From assembly GCA_025355505.1 (NCBI GenBank), contig JANXZM010000100.1, forward strand, positions 1 to 64,000: DNA of 64,000 nt, in the 5' to 3' direction. This DNA is from Acidobacteriaceae bacterium (GTDB taxonomy: Bacteria; Acidobacteriota; Terriglobia; Terriglobales; Acidobacteriaceae). The position numbers and the translations under genes were made by a program. Below are positions 44,870 through 54,593 of the stretch, piece by piece. The first letter of the stretch is position 1. Every line of letters begins with the position of its first letter. The notes below the pieces were generated by a model. It saw only the letters and a list, made by a program, of their open reading frames with translations, made no database searches and was not told the DNA's origin.

Positions 44870-45154
44870 CTAAACTTCCCTGCGCTGTGCCCCATGCCAG
44901 ATCGTGCCGATAATAACGCGCTGGCCCTGCACGCGGTACAACACGATGTACGGGGTGCTTCCGATCACCAGCTCTCGAATTCCAGGCTCGCCCCCGACCC
45001 GGCCCAGGTGAGGATGATTTCGTAGAGCTTCAACCATGGCGACAATCCGCATGGCGAGCCGTTGCGCCGCCTCCGGCTTGTCCCGAGCCACGTAAGCGCG
45101 AATTTCCCGCAGGCGGGTTCGTGCCAAAGCAGACCAGACAATTTCTACTGGCAC
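44870..45154 (-). CDS. RelE/ParE family toxin
   Basis: VWSALARTRLREIRAYVARDKPEAAQRLAMRI...GTIWHGAQRRE. Confidence 0.92.
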   Translation of the reverse strand: MPVEIVWSALARTRLREIRAYVARDKPEAAQRLAMRIVAMVEALRNHPHLGRVGGEPGIRELVIGSTPYIVLYRVQGQRVIIGTIWHGAQRREV

Positions 45155-45456
45155 AGCGCCTCGTCATTGTGTTCTTTGCCGCAGGCGCACTTCGGGACCG
45201 GCAACTCGCGATCGGTTCCCCAGGACAACAGCCACGCCTTCATGTCCTCGTTCTTGATGTAGTGTCCCGATTGCACCTGGCGATCCGCCTGACGAACCTC
45301 GGCCAGCATTCGCTCCTGATCGGAGACGTAAACTTCCACCGCGTCCGCAATCAGAAAATTCGAACTGCGCCCCGAGGCCTTCGCCAGCCGCGCCAGCCGT
45401 TTCTTGGTTTCCGGCTTGAGCCGAATGCTAAGGGTTGCGCTCCGTGTGTTTGCCAT
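45145..45456 (-). CDS. ribbon-helix-helix antitoxin
   Basis: SATLSIRLKPETKKRLARLAKASGRSSNFLIADAVEVYV; overlaps the toxin ORF by 10 bp. Confidence 0.88.
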   Translation of the reverse strand: MANTRSATLSIRLKPETKKRLARLAKASGRSSNFLIADAVEVYVSDQERMLAEVRQADRQVQSGHYIKNEDMKAWLLSWGTDRELPVPKCACGKEHNDEALCQ

Positions 45457-45464
45457 GAACACAC
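45444..45464. promoter_or_regulatory. candidate TA operator palindrome
   Basis: GTGTGTT-TGCCATG-AACACAC spanning the antitoxin start codon. Confidence 0.6.
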
Positions 45465-45647
45465 TTTACCACGACGCGAGATCGAAAGGGGTAGGCTGCA
45501 CGGATACGATATGCGCTGGGAAACCACTGGAGCCCCAACGACGCGTCCCGCACCAGTTCATTCACACACGATGACCTTCGCAAATCGATTTTTCATCACT
45601 TATCATCCGTGAGCCCCGTCACAGACATGCCCATCGGTCCGGTGCGA

Positions 45648-45852
45648 CAATAGCCGTCTGATTGGGGCAGTATGCGAGTGTGCCCGTCTTCCAAGACGAC
45701 CCTCGAAGCTGCCCCAAAGCCATTTGCAGCGCTCTTTGACAACCCAAGTTATGGATTCTGAAAGACTTTAGCTGTAAGTCCTTTCAACCCAAAGACCTGG
45801 CGGGGATTTCTCCCTAACTCTATGATTCCACAAGGCCGGGGGAGGGGGGTAC
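45648..45852. repeat. dispersed intergenic repeat copy B
   Basis: See copy A at 23085-23258. Confidence 0.85.
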
Positions 45853-45996
45853 TTCCATCAGTACCAACTGGTAAATAACCACCGCGCAAGTCTTCCCGCA
45901 GTCCCCGTTCTCTCTACAAGACGCGGCAACCCGCGTTTCTACGAAAGCGGCGGCCTCCCCCGGCCATCGCTACAATGATTCAGAGGAAAAGGGGAT

Positions 45997-47490
45997 ATGC
46001 AAAAACTTTTCGCCGCGCTATTGAGTATTAGCCTTACGCTTTCCGCCGCCGCACAGGACAACGTCGGCACCGCGCCTTCACTCACGATTTACAACCAGAA
46101 TTTCTTCGTCGCCCGCGATCACTTAACGCTGGACCTGAAAACTGGCGCCAACCGCGTCGAGTTTGCTGGAGTCACTGCCCACCTTGAGCCTGATTCGGTG
46201 ATTCTGCGCGACCTTACCGGGCGTCCGCTGCAGATACTTGAGCAGAGTTATCGCGCCGATCCGATCTCGCAGGAAATGCTGCTTTCGTATTACGAGGGCA
46301 AGACGATTGATTTCCAGGTGCAGCGCGGGGACAAGTTTTTAACTTTCCCCGGCAAGATCATTCGCAGCGGTTACGCATCGGGCGCGAGTTACGTCAACGG
46401 ATATCCTCAGGGAGTGGCGGCGCAGCCCATCATCCAGGTCAATGGCGTCCTGCAATTCGGGTTGCCGGGGCAGCCGCTATTTCCGGCGCTCAGCGATGAT
46501 TCTGTCCTCAAGCCGACGCTGACCTGGCAACTCGCGACTACCCAGGCCGGCCGGAGCGAAGCTGAGATTTCCTACGTTTCCGGCGGGATGACCTGGCAGT
46601 CCGACTACAACCTCGTCGTCTCCGATGGGGCGAAGAATTCCAGCATGAACTCGCTCGATCTTGTGGGATGGATCACGATGCAGAACCACAGCGGGACGAC
46701 TTTCGAGAATGCGCGCATCCGGCTGATGGCTGGCGATGTCAGCAAGCTTCAGGACCCGCGCATCTCCGGCCGCATGTACCGTGCCGAAAAAGCTGCCGAC
46801 ATGAACGCCGCCGCGCCCGTGGTCAGCGAGAAGTCCTTCGACGAATTTCATCTTTACACGCTGGAGCGTCCCGCCACCCTGCACGACAATGAAACGAAGC
46901 AAGTCGAATTTGTGCGCTCGACCGGCATCCAGTCGCAACGGCTTTACATCTACGATGGGGCGCAGGTCGAGCAGTACGGCTACTACTCGCCCGAGCAGAT
47001 CCGCAACGAGCCCGGATACGGCACGGCTTCGAACCCGAAGGTTTGGGTGATGCAGGAACTGAAGAACTCCGAAGCCAACCATCTCGGCATGGCGCTGCCC
47101 AAGGGGCGCCTGCGCTTCTACCGCCGCGACACCGACGGCAGCTTGCAATTCATCGGCGAGAACACCATTGACCACACGCCGAAGGACGAAATGATCCGCG
47201 TTTACACGGGCAACGCCTTCGACATTGTCGGCGAACGCAAGCGCACCAATTTTCACGTCGAGTCCAATCAGCACTGGATGGACGAGACTTTCGAGATCCG
47301 CGTGCGCAACCACAAGAAGGAAGCCGCGAACGTGCGCGTGGTCGAGCACTTGTATCGCTGGAACAACTGGAAGCTCACCGAGCAATCGCACCAGTCAAAG
47401 AAGCGCGACGCGCAGACGATAGAATTTCCGGTGGGAGTCGCAGCCAACAGCGAGCAGGTCGTGACTTACACGGTTCACTATTCGTGGTGA
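45997..47490 (+). CDS. DUF4139 domain-containing secreted protein
   Basis: Signal peptide; LTIYNQNFFVARDHLTLDL...TWQSDYNLVVS. Confidence 0.88.
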   Translation: MQKLFAALLSISLTLSAAAQDNVGTAPSLTIYNQNFFVARDHLTLDLKTGANRVEFAGVTAHLEPDSVILRDLTGRPLQILEQSYRADPISQEMLLSYYEGKTIDFQVQRGDKFLTFPGKIIRSGYASGASYVNGYPQGVAAQPIIQVNGVLQFGLPGQPLFPALSDDSVLKPTLTWQLATTQAGRSEAEISYVSGGMTWQSDYNLVVSDGAKNSSMNSLDLVGWITMQNHSGTTFENARIRLMAGDVSKLQDPRISGRMYRAEKAADMNAAAPVVSEKSFDEFHLYTLERPATLHDNETKQVEFVRSTGIQSQRLYIYDGAQVEQYGYYSPEQIRNEPGYGTASNPKVWVMQELKNSEANHLGMALPKGRLRFYRRDTDGSLQFIGENTIDHTPKDEMIRVYTGNAFDIVGERKRTNFHVESNQHWMDETFEIRVRNHKKEAANVRVVEHLYRWNNWKLTEQSHQSKKRDAQTIEFPVGVAANSEQVVTYTVHYSW

Positions 47491-47506
47491 TTGGATTGAG
47501 CGTCGA

Positions 47507-47539
47507 CCCCACTCATCGCAAAGTACGCGATGAGTGGGG
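47507..47539. terminator. bidirectional terminator-like hairpin between convergent genes
   Basis: CCCCACTCATCGC / GCGATGAGTGGGG, 13 bp perfect arms. Confidence 0.7.
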
Positions 47540-47552
47540 CACTCGCGTATTT

Positions 47553-48590
47553 TTATGGACGTACGCGGACTCCGTACTTCACATCCGGATACGCGCGGTC
47601 AAACACGAACCACAATGCAGCGATCACCGCGAAAACCAGGTAGCTTCCCTCCGGCCCAACCGAGCCGCCGGTCAGCCAATCTGGCCCGTGCAAAGTGGAG
47701 TTGATGAGGTGCCCGGGCAGGACAGTCCCGCTGTCGGGAACGGAATACAGGTAGCTTTCGCCCCAGTCCCAGGCCATGTGAAAGCCTACAGCCCACCACA
47801 AATCGCCAGTCCGGCGCAGGGTCAGACATAGGAAGAAGCCAATCAATCCCGCGGCCACGAGGCCAGTCTTGGCTTCGCCCGGATTGTTGCCGTGGATGTA
47901 ACCGAACGCAAACGAGAGAAGGGCCGCCGCGGGCCAGAAATTGATTCCCTGGGAAAGCACCCACTGTGAATAGCCGCGCATAAGAAAATCTTCAAAGAAT
48001 CCCGTCAGCAGAAAAAGCACGGCGTAATACGTAGCAAATTTCCAGATGCGCGCACCGTGCAAAGCTAACGCGCCGAACTCAAAGGCGCCCGCGACGCGCA
48101 ACGCCAGCATGAGGACGCTCAGCGACCCGATGCCCCACAGCGTTCCCACCCAGAAATTTCGTCCGAATGCGCGCCGCGCCGGCAGGCCGAAGTGGCCGAA
48201 CGGCCGATCCTCGATCCGGGCCATCACAAAACCCGGCAGGATCGCGGCCAGCATCATGCCGGCTTCAATCATGATGCGCCACCAGAGGACGCTCAGATAG
48301 GGCCGGAGCGACAGTGCCAGCCAGCCTTCCACCTGGAAAATGACAAACGCCATCGCCAGGTAAATTAACCAGCGGGCGCCGGGGTAAATTCCCTGCGGAC
48401 CGAGAAAAACATCGCGCAGCGGAGACTCGTCGCGGGCGCCCTTCGTCGGTAGGGAGGATGGTAGAGACGACAAGAAAGAGGCAGGTAAAAGCGAAGACGC
48501 AGGTGGCTTTGCGTCATCCATCGGCACTGGCGGCTCCGGCTCCTCCCCAGAAGGTGGCAACGGTTTGTTATCCATCATCGTCCCGGACAT
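47553..48590 (-). CDS. CPBP family intramembrane metalloprotease
   Basis: LTGFFEDFLMRGY, AFGYIHGNNPGE, VGFHMAWDWGES. Confidence 0.88.
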   Translation of the reverse strand: MSGTMMDNKPLPPSGEEPEPPVPMDDAKPPASSLLPASFLSSLPSSLPTKGARDESPLRDVFLGPQGIYPGARWLIYLAMAFVIFQVEGWLALSLRPYLSVLWWRIMIEAGMMLAAILPGFVMARIEDRPFGHFGLPARRAFGRNFWVGTLWGIGSLSVLMLALRVAGAFEFGALALHGARIWKFATYYAVLFLLTGFFEDFLMRGYSQWVLSQGINFWPAAALLSFAFGYIHGNNPGEAKTGLVAAGLIGFFLCLTLRRTGDLWWAVGFHMAWDWGESYLYSVPDSGTVLPGHLINSTLHGPDWLTGGSVGPEGSYLVFAVIAALWFVFDRAYPDVKYGVRVRP

Positions 48591-48621
48591 GGTAAAACAC
48601 TCGGTCCCCCTTGTTAGGAAA

Positions 48622-49866
48622 ATGTTGCGGAGAATTTTTCATTTCGAGGCTTTCCGCGCTCCGCAGTTTGCCGCGGCCGCGCTGCTGCTGGTCTATCTTC
48701 TGCAGTGCGTCTGGCTGGTGCGCGTGCAAACGTTGCATGCGTCGGTGCGGGACTCCGACCAGGCTCTGCGCATCTACCAGGGGCTTGAGCAATGGAACAG
48801 CGGCGTCATCGCGGGAACTCCTGAATCATTGCGCTCGGAAGCGGCCACTGGCGTGCCATCTGCGGGCCGGTCCGGTCATCTCCGCGTGCGCGACGGTTAC
48901 GATCAGGATCGCTCGCCCCTCTACTATCTTGTTGCCGGCGCGCCGCTTCTGGTGCGCCCCGGTTGGTGGTTGCCGGAATCACTCCAGCCGATGTTGGCTG
49001 CGACCCCGTACTTGTTCTTCGGCATCATGCTCGGAGCCTCGCTCTGGTATGTTGCGCGCCGTCTCTACGGCAACGCTGGTGGATACATCGCGCTCGCACT
49101 CTATTGTTTTTCGCCGGCCATGATTGTGAACGTGGCCGGGGCGAAGAGTCTGGGTGAAATGGGCGGTGTGTGGGGAGCGTTCGGAACCATGTTCACCGCA
49201 ATCGCAGTGGCGCATACGCTCTACGCTCCTCGCGAAGTTGTGCTCTGGAACTGGCGACGCATTCTGCTTCTGGGATTGTCTCTGGCACTGGCGGCAGGCA
49301 ACCAGTTTTCTTTGGCGCTGCTGGCGCTGGTGATTTTGCCGCTCATGCTCTGGGTGGCGCCAGTCCGGCTACGCGCCGTGCTCGTTATCTGGACTACCGC
49401 AATCGGCGTCGCCGTGGTGCTGCTGTTTGCCGCTTACTTCTTCGAACCTGCGTTGTTTTTGAAGGGAATGCTGCACGCCCGCTGGATAAACTTCGAACCC
49501 GCTGGGTTTCGCATGCTTGTCTCCTACCGCAGCGCTTTGCAAACAATTTTCGTCAGCAGCCCGCCGCTGATGCTCGCCTTGCCGGTGGCGTTGATCGCTT
49601 ACTTTGGATGGAAGCGCACCCGCTATTTCGGCAACACCGCGCCGCTGCTGATCGCGGCGCTGTTGCTTATTTTGGCTTTGGGCGCTCCCAATTTTCCGGG
49701 ACAAGGATTCCATCTGGCCATGCTTGTGTTTCTCTTTGTATTCGTCGCCGGAGTGTTCGCCGATCTGCTGGAGACTCAACAAAGCCTGCTGGTAACAGCT
49801 GGGCTGTGCGGATTGTTGAGCGCGTCGGCCATCTGGAACCTGCTGCAACTGGCGCGTCTGATGTAG
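48622..49866 (+). CDS. polytopic membrane protein (glycosyltransferase/mannosyltransferase-like)
   Basis: Multiple predicted TM helices. Confidence 0.6.
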   Translation: MLRRIFHFEAFRAPQFAAAALLLVYLLQCVWLVRVQTLHASVRDSDQALRIYQGLEQWNSGVIAGTPESLRSEAATGVPSAGRSGHLRVRDGYDQDRSPLYYLVAGAPLLVRPGWWLPESLQPMLAATPYLFFGIMLGASLWYVARRLYGNAGGYIALALYCFSPAMIVNVAGAKSLGEMGGVWGAFGTMFTAIAVAHTLYAPREVVLWNWRRILLLGLSLALAAGNQFSLALLALVILPLMLWVAPVRLRAVLVIWTTAIGVAVVLLFAAYFFEPALFLKGMLHARWINFEPAGFRMLVSYRSALQTIFVSSPPLMLALPVALIAYFGWKRTRYFGNTAPLLIAALLLILALGAPNFPGQGFHLAMLVFLFVFVAGVFADLLETQQSLLVTAGLCGLLSASAIWNLLQLARLM

Positions 49867-50054
49867 CGCCCCGACAAATCCGGCAGGGTAAAATAAGTAG
49901 ACGCCGTTCCATAATGAAACGCGGGGTCAACTGCCGGGATTTTTAGGGGCTTAAGCCCGCGTATTTATAGGCTCTGGGCGGCACGGCTGAAGGCGCGCTT
50001 CTCCCGGAGCATTTTATGAGACAGCTTCTACTCACAAGTTGGCAAGGATCAATC

Positions 50055-50717
50055 ATGAGCATCCCGAGTCAGACTCCAATATCGAAGACGATCTATGTAA
50101 CCCGCACCGGCCTGCCGCTCAGTTTCAAGCTCGAATGGCCGTTCCGCCACGCCACATCCGGCGCGGACTGTGACGTCCTGCACACGGTGATCACGCTGGA
50201 AAATTCCGAAGGCCTGCGGGCACTGGTGGCGGTGAATCTTTCGGTCACGCTGCGGGAGGCGCTGCCTTCGCTCGAGCCGAAAGACACGGAAGCGCCCATC
50301 ATCAATGCTCTGCGCAAAGAGGTGGACCACAAGCAGACGGAGTTCGTGAAATCCGGCAAGCTGGTGCCGCTGCCCTTGTCCAGCCGCCAATACAGCTTCA
50401 AACTCAAGCAGTGGGTTTTCGGCAAGGCCACCGACGAAGAAATTGCCCGCCTGATCGAGCGCAAAGTCTATTGGCAGACGCGGTTAGTCGGCGGAGATGT
50501 GTGGCTGGGCGACCCGACCGAGGCTCTCTACGTCGATACCACCACCGATCACATCGCCGAAATCGCCGCCGGACTGGCGCAGCAAGGGTTCTTCACTCTG
50601 GCGCGGCGTTACGCCACGGCGCTTCCCGCACTGATGGATCAAAAGGAGCGCTTCGAATCCGAGATGGCCGCAGCGCGTCAGCAACTGGAAGAAAAACACG
50701 CCTTCGAGCGCGGCTAG
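50055..50717 (+). CDS. hypothetical protein
   Basis: ORF; ATG at 50055 with coding-like composition. Confidence 0.6.
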   Translation: MSIPSQTPISKTIYVTRTGLPLSFKLEWPFRHATSGADCDVLHTVITLENSEGLRALVAVNLSVTLREALPSLEPKDTEAPIINALRKEVDHKQTEFVKSGKLVPLPLSSRQYSFKLKQWVFGKATDEEIARLIERKVYWQTRLVGGDVWLGDPTEALYVDTTTDHIAEIAAGLAQQGFFTLARRYATALPALMDQKERFESEMAAARQQLEEKHAFERG

Positions 50718-50880
50718 AGTTTCCCGTACAGACGGGGACTCGGGTGTGTGGGGCGGACGCTCTTGCCCGCCGACTTTAATTTTGTGTTTTATCGAGGGTG
50801 CTATTTGATCTCGATTCGTTAATTATTAGGAGCAACGTCAAAGGCAGCGGACAAGAGTGTCCGCTCGACACTAGCCGGCG

Positions 50881-52929
50881 TTACCACACGCGGCAGGCGT
50901 TTTCCCGCACCATCGGCTGACCCGGCTTACAGTGGAACGCGGCGCGAAATTCCGTTATGTTCGCGACCACACCATTCGCCCGATACTTCTCCGGCGAGTG
51001 CGGATCCACCGTCGCCCGCAGCCGTTTATTCTCGTCGCGCTCGTTCGTGCACCAGCTCTGCCCGTAGGCGACGAAGAAGCGCTGCTCCGGCGTCAATCCA
51101 TCCAGCGGCTCCAGTTTTTGATCCTTCGTGTCTTCCTTCCACGCCAGATACGCCAACAACGTCCCGCCCAGATCCGCCAGATCCTCGCCGTTCGTCAGCT
51201 TGCCGTTGATCTTGATGTCGTCGATGATCGTGTATCCGGAGTATTGGTCCACCACGCATTGGGCACGCTGCTCAAATTCCTTGCGGTCGGCCTCCGTCCA
51301 CCAGTTGCGCAAATTTCCCTGCGCGTCGAACTGGCTGCCCTCGTCGTCAAACGCATGAGTTAGTTCGTGGCCCATGGTGGCGCCGGTGTCACCATAGTTG
51401 GGCGCGGCATCCGAGAACGGACTGAACAACGGGGGCTGCAGCACTCCGGCGGGAAAGTTGATGTCGTTTTTCTGCGGATCGTATTCCGCATTGACGGTGG
51501 GCGGCGTCATGCCCCACTCCTTGCGATCCACCGGCTTGCCGATTTTCGCGAGCCAGCGATGAAACTCGAACCAGGACGCCCGTTGCGAGTTCCCGATTTC
51601 GTCTCCGCGCACGATCTTCAGCGCGCTGTAGTCCCGCCACGTGTCGGGATAACCGATCTTGTTTGCGATCGCGTGCAGCTTGGTGAGCGCCTGCTCCTTG
51701 GTCGCCGCTCCCATCCACGGCAACGCCTGGATCTCGCTCTGCATGGCCGCTTCGACCTCTTGCACAACCTTCAGTGCCGCCTGCTTCGCCTCGGGACTGA
51801 AGTACTTCGCCACATACGCCTGGCCCAGCGCCTCTCCCAAGTCGCCATCCACGTCATTGGTGCAGCGCTTCCAGCGTGGTGGCAGTTCCTCCTGGCCCCG
51901 CAGAGTCTTGCGATAGAAACTGAAATTCTCTTTCACGAACGCAGCGGATAAGTCTTTGGCTGCATCGTGCGTAGCGTGCCAGCGCAGATACGTTTTCCAA
52001 TCCGCCAGACTCTCTTTTTCAATTTGTTCACTGAGGACGTGGAAATAGTCTGGCGTCACCACGTTCAAAGTTCCGAGGGGAGATGCGAGCGATCCCACCC
52101 CGGTTTTTGTGAAATACGTATTCCAGCCGAAAGCCGGTGCCAGCTTTTGCAGTTCCTCCACGCTCATCTTGTGATAGAGCTTGGGCGGATCGCGTCGTTC
52201 GACGCGGGTCATCTGGCCCCTGGCGAGCGCGGTTTCGATGCGCATCACCGTGACTGCTTCCGCGGCCGCATGGGCCGGCTTGTCTCCGAGCAGCCCGAAC
52301 ATTTTTGCGAGATGTGCGAGGTAAGCCTTGCGTAGTTCTTCGGATTTGGGATCGTCCTTCAAATAGTAATCACGATCCGGCAGCCCGAGTCCGCCCTGAT
52401 CGGCCTCGGCGATCACCTGCGTCGAATCCTTGAAGTCCTGATTCGAGCGGAAGGTGAACAGCGTTCCTCCGCCGTCGAGCGAGGGCGGGAACTGGGTGGT
52501 CGCGGCATATTCCGCCAAATCGTGCTTCGACTTGAGACCCGCGATGCGCTTCAGTTCCGGCAGCAGAGGCTTGGCTCCAAGCTTGTCAAGGGCCGCCTCA
52601 TCCATGCACGACGCGTAGTAATCGCCGATCTTTTGTGTCACCGCGTCCCGCGCGGAGGTGGCTTTCGCCGCTTCTTCCAGAATCGTTCTCAACTGCGCGC
52701 GGTTATCGTCCTCGATTTTGCTGTACGTACCCCAGTTCGACTGGTCCGGCGGAATCGGGTTTTTCTTGATCCACCCGCCGCAGGAGTAGGTGTAGAAGTC
52801 CACGCATGGGCCAACGGTTTTATCCATGGCGGAAACATCCAGCACCGGCTCGGAAGAGGAAAGTTGGGCGCAAGCGGGCAGAGCCGCCGAAAGCGCCGCC
52901 AGAAGCAGAGCGGAGATTGTCCAGTTCAT
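50881..52929 (-). CDS. M13 family metallopeptidase (neprilysin-like)
   Basis: Signal peptide; MGHELTHAFDDEGSQFD, NGEDLADLGG. Confidence 0.96.
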   Translation of the reverse strand: MNWTISALLLAALSAALPACAQLSSSEPVLDVSAMDKTVGPCVDFYTYSCGGWIKKNPIPPDQSNWGTYSKIEDDNRAQLRTILEEAAKATSARDAVTQKIGDYYASCMDEAALDKLGAKPLLPELKRIAGLKSKHDLAEYAATTQFPPSLDGGGTLFTFRSNQDFKDSTQVIAEADQGGLGLPDRDYYLKDDPKSEELRKAYLAHLAKMFGLLGDKPAHAAAEAVTVMRIETALARGQMTRVERRDPPKLYHKMSVEELQKLAPAFGWNTYFTKTGVGSLASPLGTLNVVTPDYFHVLSEQIEKESLADWKTYLRWHATHDAAKDLSAAFVKENFSFYRKTLRGQEELPPRWKRCTNDVDGDLGEALGQAYVAKYFSPEAKQAALKVVQEVEAAMQSEIQALPWMGAATKEQALTKLHAIANKIGYPDTWRDYSALKIVRGDEIGNSQRASWFEFHRWLAKIGKPVDRKEWGMTPPTVNAEYDPQKNDINFPAGVLQPPLFSPFSDAAPNYGDTGATMGHELTHAFDDEGSQFDAQGNLRNWWTEADRKEFEQRAQCVVDQYSGYTIIDDIKINGKLTNGEDLADLGGTLLAYLAWKEDTKDQKLEPLDGLTPEQRFFVAYGQSWCTNERDENKRLRATVDPHSPEKYRANGVVANITEFRAAFHCKPGQPMVRENACRVW

Positions 52930-53263
52930 AAAGTTTTAAGGCGCGAATTGCTCTTTGAGACTATCGCTTCGCTCAAAACTTATCCAGCGTCACCGACCGG
53001 TCGCTGGTGCGTACGGTCAATCGGATTCCGCCGCCATTCATATTGCCGTGTATTTCGTGACGGACGAGGCTGCCTTGGACCAATCGTCCGCGTGAGCGAA
53101 GGCTGTAAGAGCCGTGAAGGAGAGTATGGCAACGAACAAAGGCAGGCAGGTTTTGAGCATGGCGGCAGTCTCCAGTACCTGGACACACGCCGGTCCAGAT
53201 AGCCAGACGTAGGTACGGAGCTTTGGTTAGGGAAATTCCAGAAACAATCGGCAGGGTATTACG

Positions 53264-53583
53264 CTACGGGTGATTCACCCCGCTAAGAAATCCTCCCAGA
53301 TGTCCAGTCATCGCCACCACCGCCACGGCCAGAACCTGCAGCACCCACCGCAAAGCCGGAAGCTTGCCGCCGCGGCGTTTGTACCTCCATTGCAGCCACC
53401 AAACCGCCGCGATCAGCACCAGCGATGCGCACCCGAAGGCCAGATGCATCAGCAGGATTCCTTTCAGCCTTCGTCCATCCAGTTCCCACTGCCAAGCCAG
53501 CAAACCGGTCAGCACCGCCGGCACGGCCGCCAGCAGCGCGCCGCAAAAGTTACAGTACGCAACCAGCGCCAGATCTTTTCGGC
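53264..53583 (-). pseudogene. N-terminally truncated DUF2231-like membrane protein
   Basis: LVAYCNFCGALLAAVPAVLTGLLAWQWELDGRR...HLAFGCASLVLI...; 5' end runs into the antisense of a sigma-factor remnant. Confidence 0.5.
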
Positions 53584-53587
53584 GAGT

Positions 53588-53664
53588 CCAGGTCGCGGTT
53601 GTCCCGCGCACGCCGGGCGCTGCGCGACGCGGTGCAGCAGAAGCTGCACAGGAATTCACCATGA
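53588..53664 (+). pseudogene. C-terminal remnant of ECF sigma factor
   Basis: ...SRSRLSRARRALRDAVQQKLHRNSP*; TGA overlaps the anti-sigma ATG (ATGA). Confidence 0.65.
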
Positions 53665-54455
53665 CCGAAGATAGGACCGAAGAGATGACAGGAGGGGCGA
53701 CCCACGAATCGTGGACCGGAAAGCTGGACGCCTACCTCGACGGTGAACTCGATTCCAGTCAGATGCACGAACTGGACCGGCACCTGCGCGAGTGTTCAGC
53801 ATGCACTGCGGAAGCTCTGCGCCGGCTGCAGTGGAAACGCGCGATTCATTCGGCGGGCCAGTGTTACCTGCCCGATCCTGCACTGCGCGAGCAAATTCAA
53901 AAAACCATTTCCCCCGCTAAGCCGGTGTGGTGGCAGTGGCGGCCAGCGTTTGCCGCCGCAGCGGCCGTCTTGCTGCTGTTCGCTGGAGCCAGAATGGTTC
54001 AGCAGAAAATAGTCTGGCCGAAAGAACATGTGGTTCAAGAAAGCAGGATCGTGAGCGAATTGGCCGATTTGCACGTTGCGACCCTGGCGAGTGCGAATCC
54101 AGTCGATGTCGTATCCTCCGACCGACACAACGTCAAACCCTGGTTTGCCGGAAAGATTCCCTTCAGCTTCGACCTACCCGAGTTAGAGGGTTCGCAATTT
54201 GAGTTGATTGGAGGAAGAGTCAGTTATCTGGAGCAATCGCCCGGCGCGCAACTACTTTTTCGAGTCCGCAGGCACCAGATCTCGATGTTCATTTTTCAAG
54301 TAAGAGCCCTGCCCGTGGATTTCGCGAGTGCGGGGGAGATAAATGCGCGGTCCTTCCATCTGAAAAGCTGGCAGCGCGACGGCCTGCAATATTTCCTGAT
54401 CGGCAACGTGGCGACGGAAGACCTGGGCACGTTAAGCAATCTTTTGGGCAAATAG
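53661..54455 (+). CDS. anti-sigma factor with zinc-finger-like (zf-HC2) N-terminus
   Basis: LDAYLDGELDSSQMHELDRHLRECSACTAEALRRL, single TM helix. Confidence 0.85.
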   Translation: MTEDRTEEMTGGATHESWTGKLDAYLDGELDSSQMHELDRHLRECSACTAEALRRLQWKRAIHSAGQCYLPDPALREQIQKTISPAKPVWWQWRPAFAAAAAVLLLFAGARMVQQKIVWPKEHVVQESRIVSELADLHVATLASANPVDVVSSDRHNVKPWFAGKIPFSFDLPELEGSQFELIGGRVSYLEQSPGAQLLFRVRRHQISMFIFQVRALPVDFASAGEINARSFHLKSWQRDGLQYFLIGNVATEDLGTLSNLLGK

Positions 54456-54593
54456 TGGAGGACCTTGCGGGGACGCCCGGCGCACCACCAGAAGGATTGG
54501 ATCGCAGCGGCAGCGGCGCCAGCCCGCAATACCCTACGTTAGTACACCCCGCGTTAGTATCCCCTCTGGTTGTTACACCCCACTTAGTGCGCT

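Noticed and set aside
52973-53190. Possible small secreted protein remnant (MLKTCLPLFVAILSFTALTAFAHADDWSK...)
   Set aside because: Frame breaks after ~40 codons and the second half is in another frame; probably a decayed gene but too short to assign.
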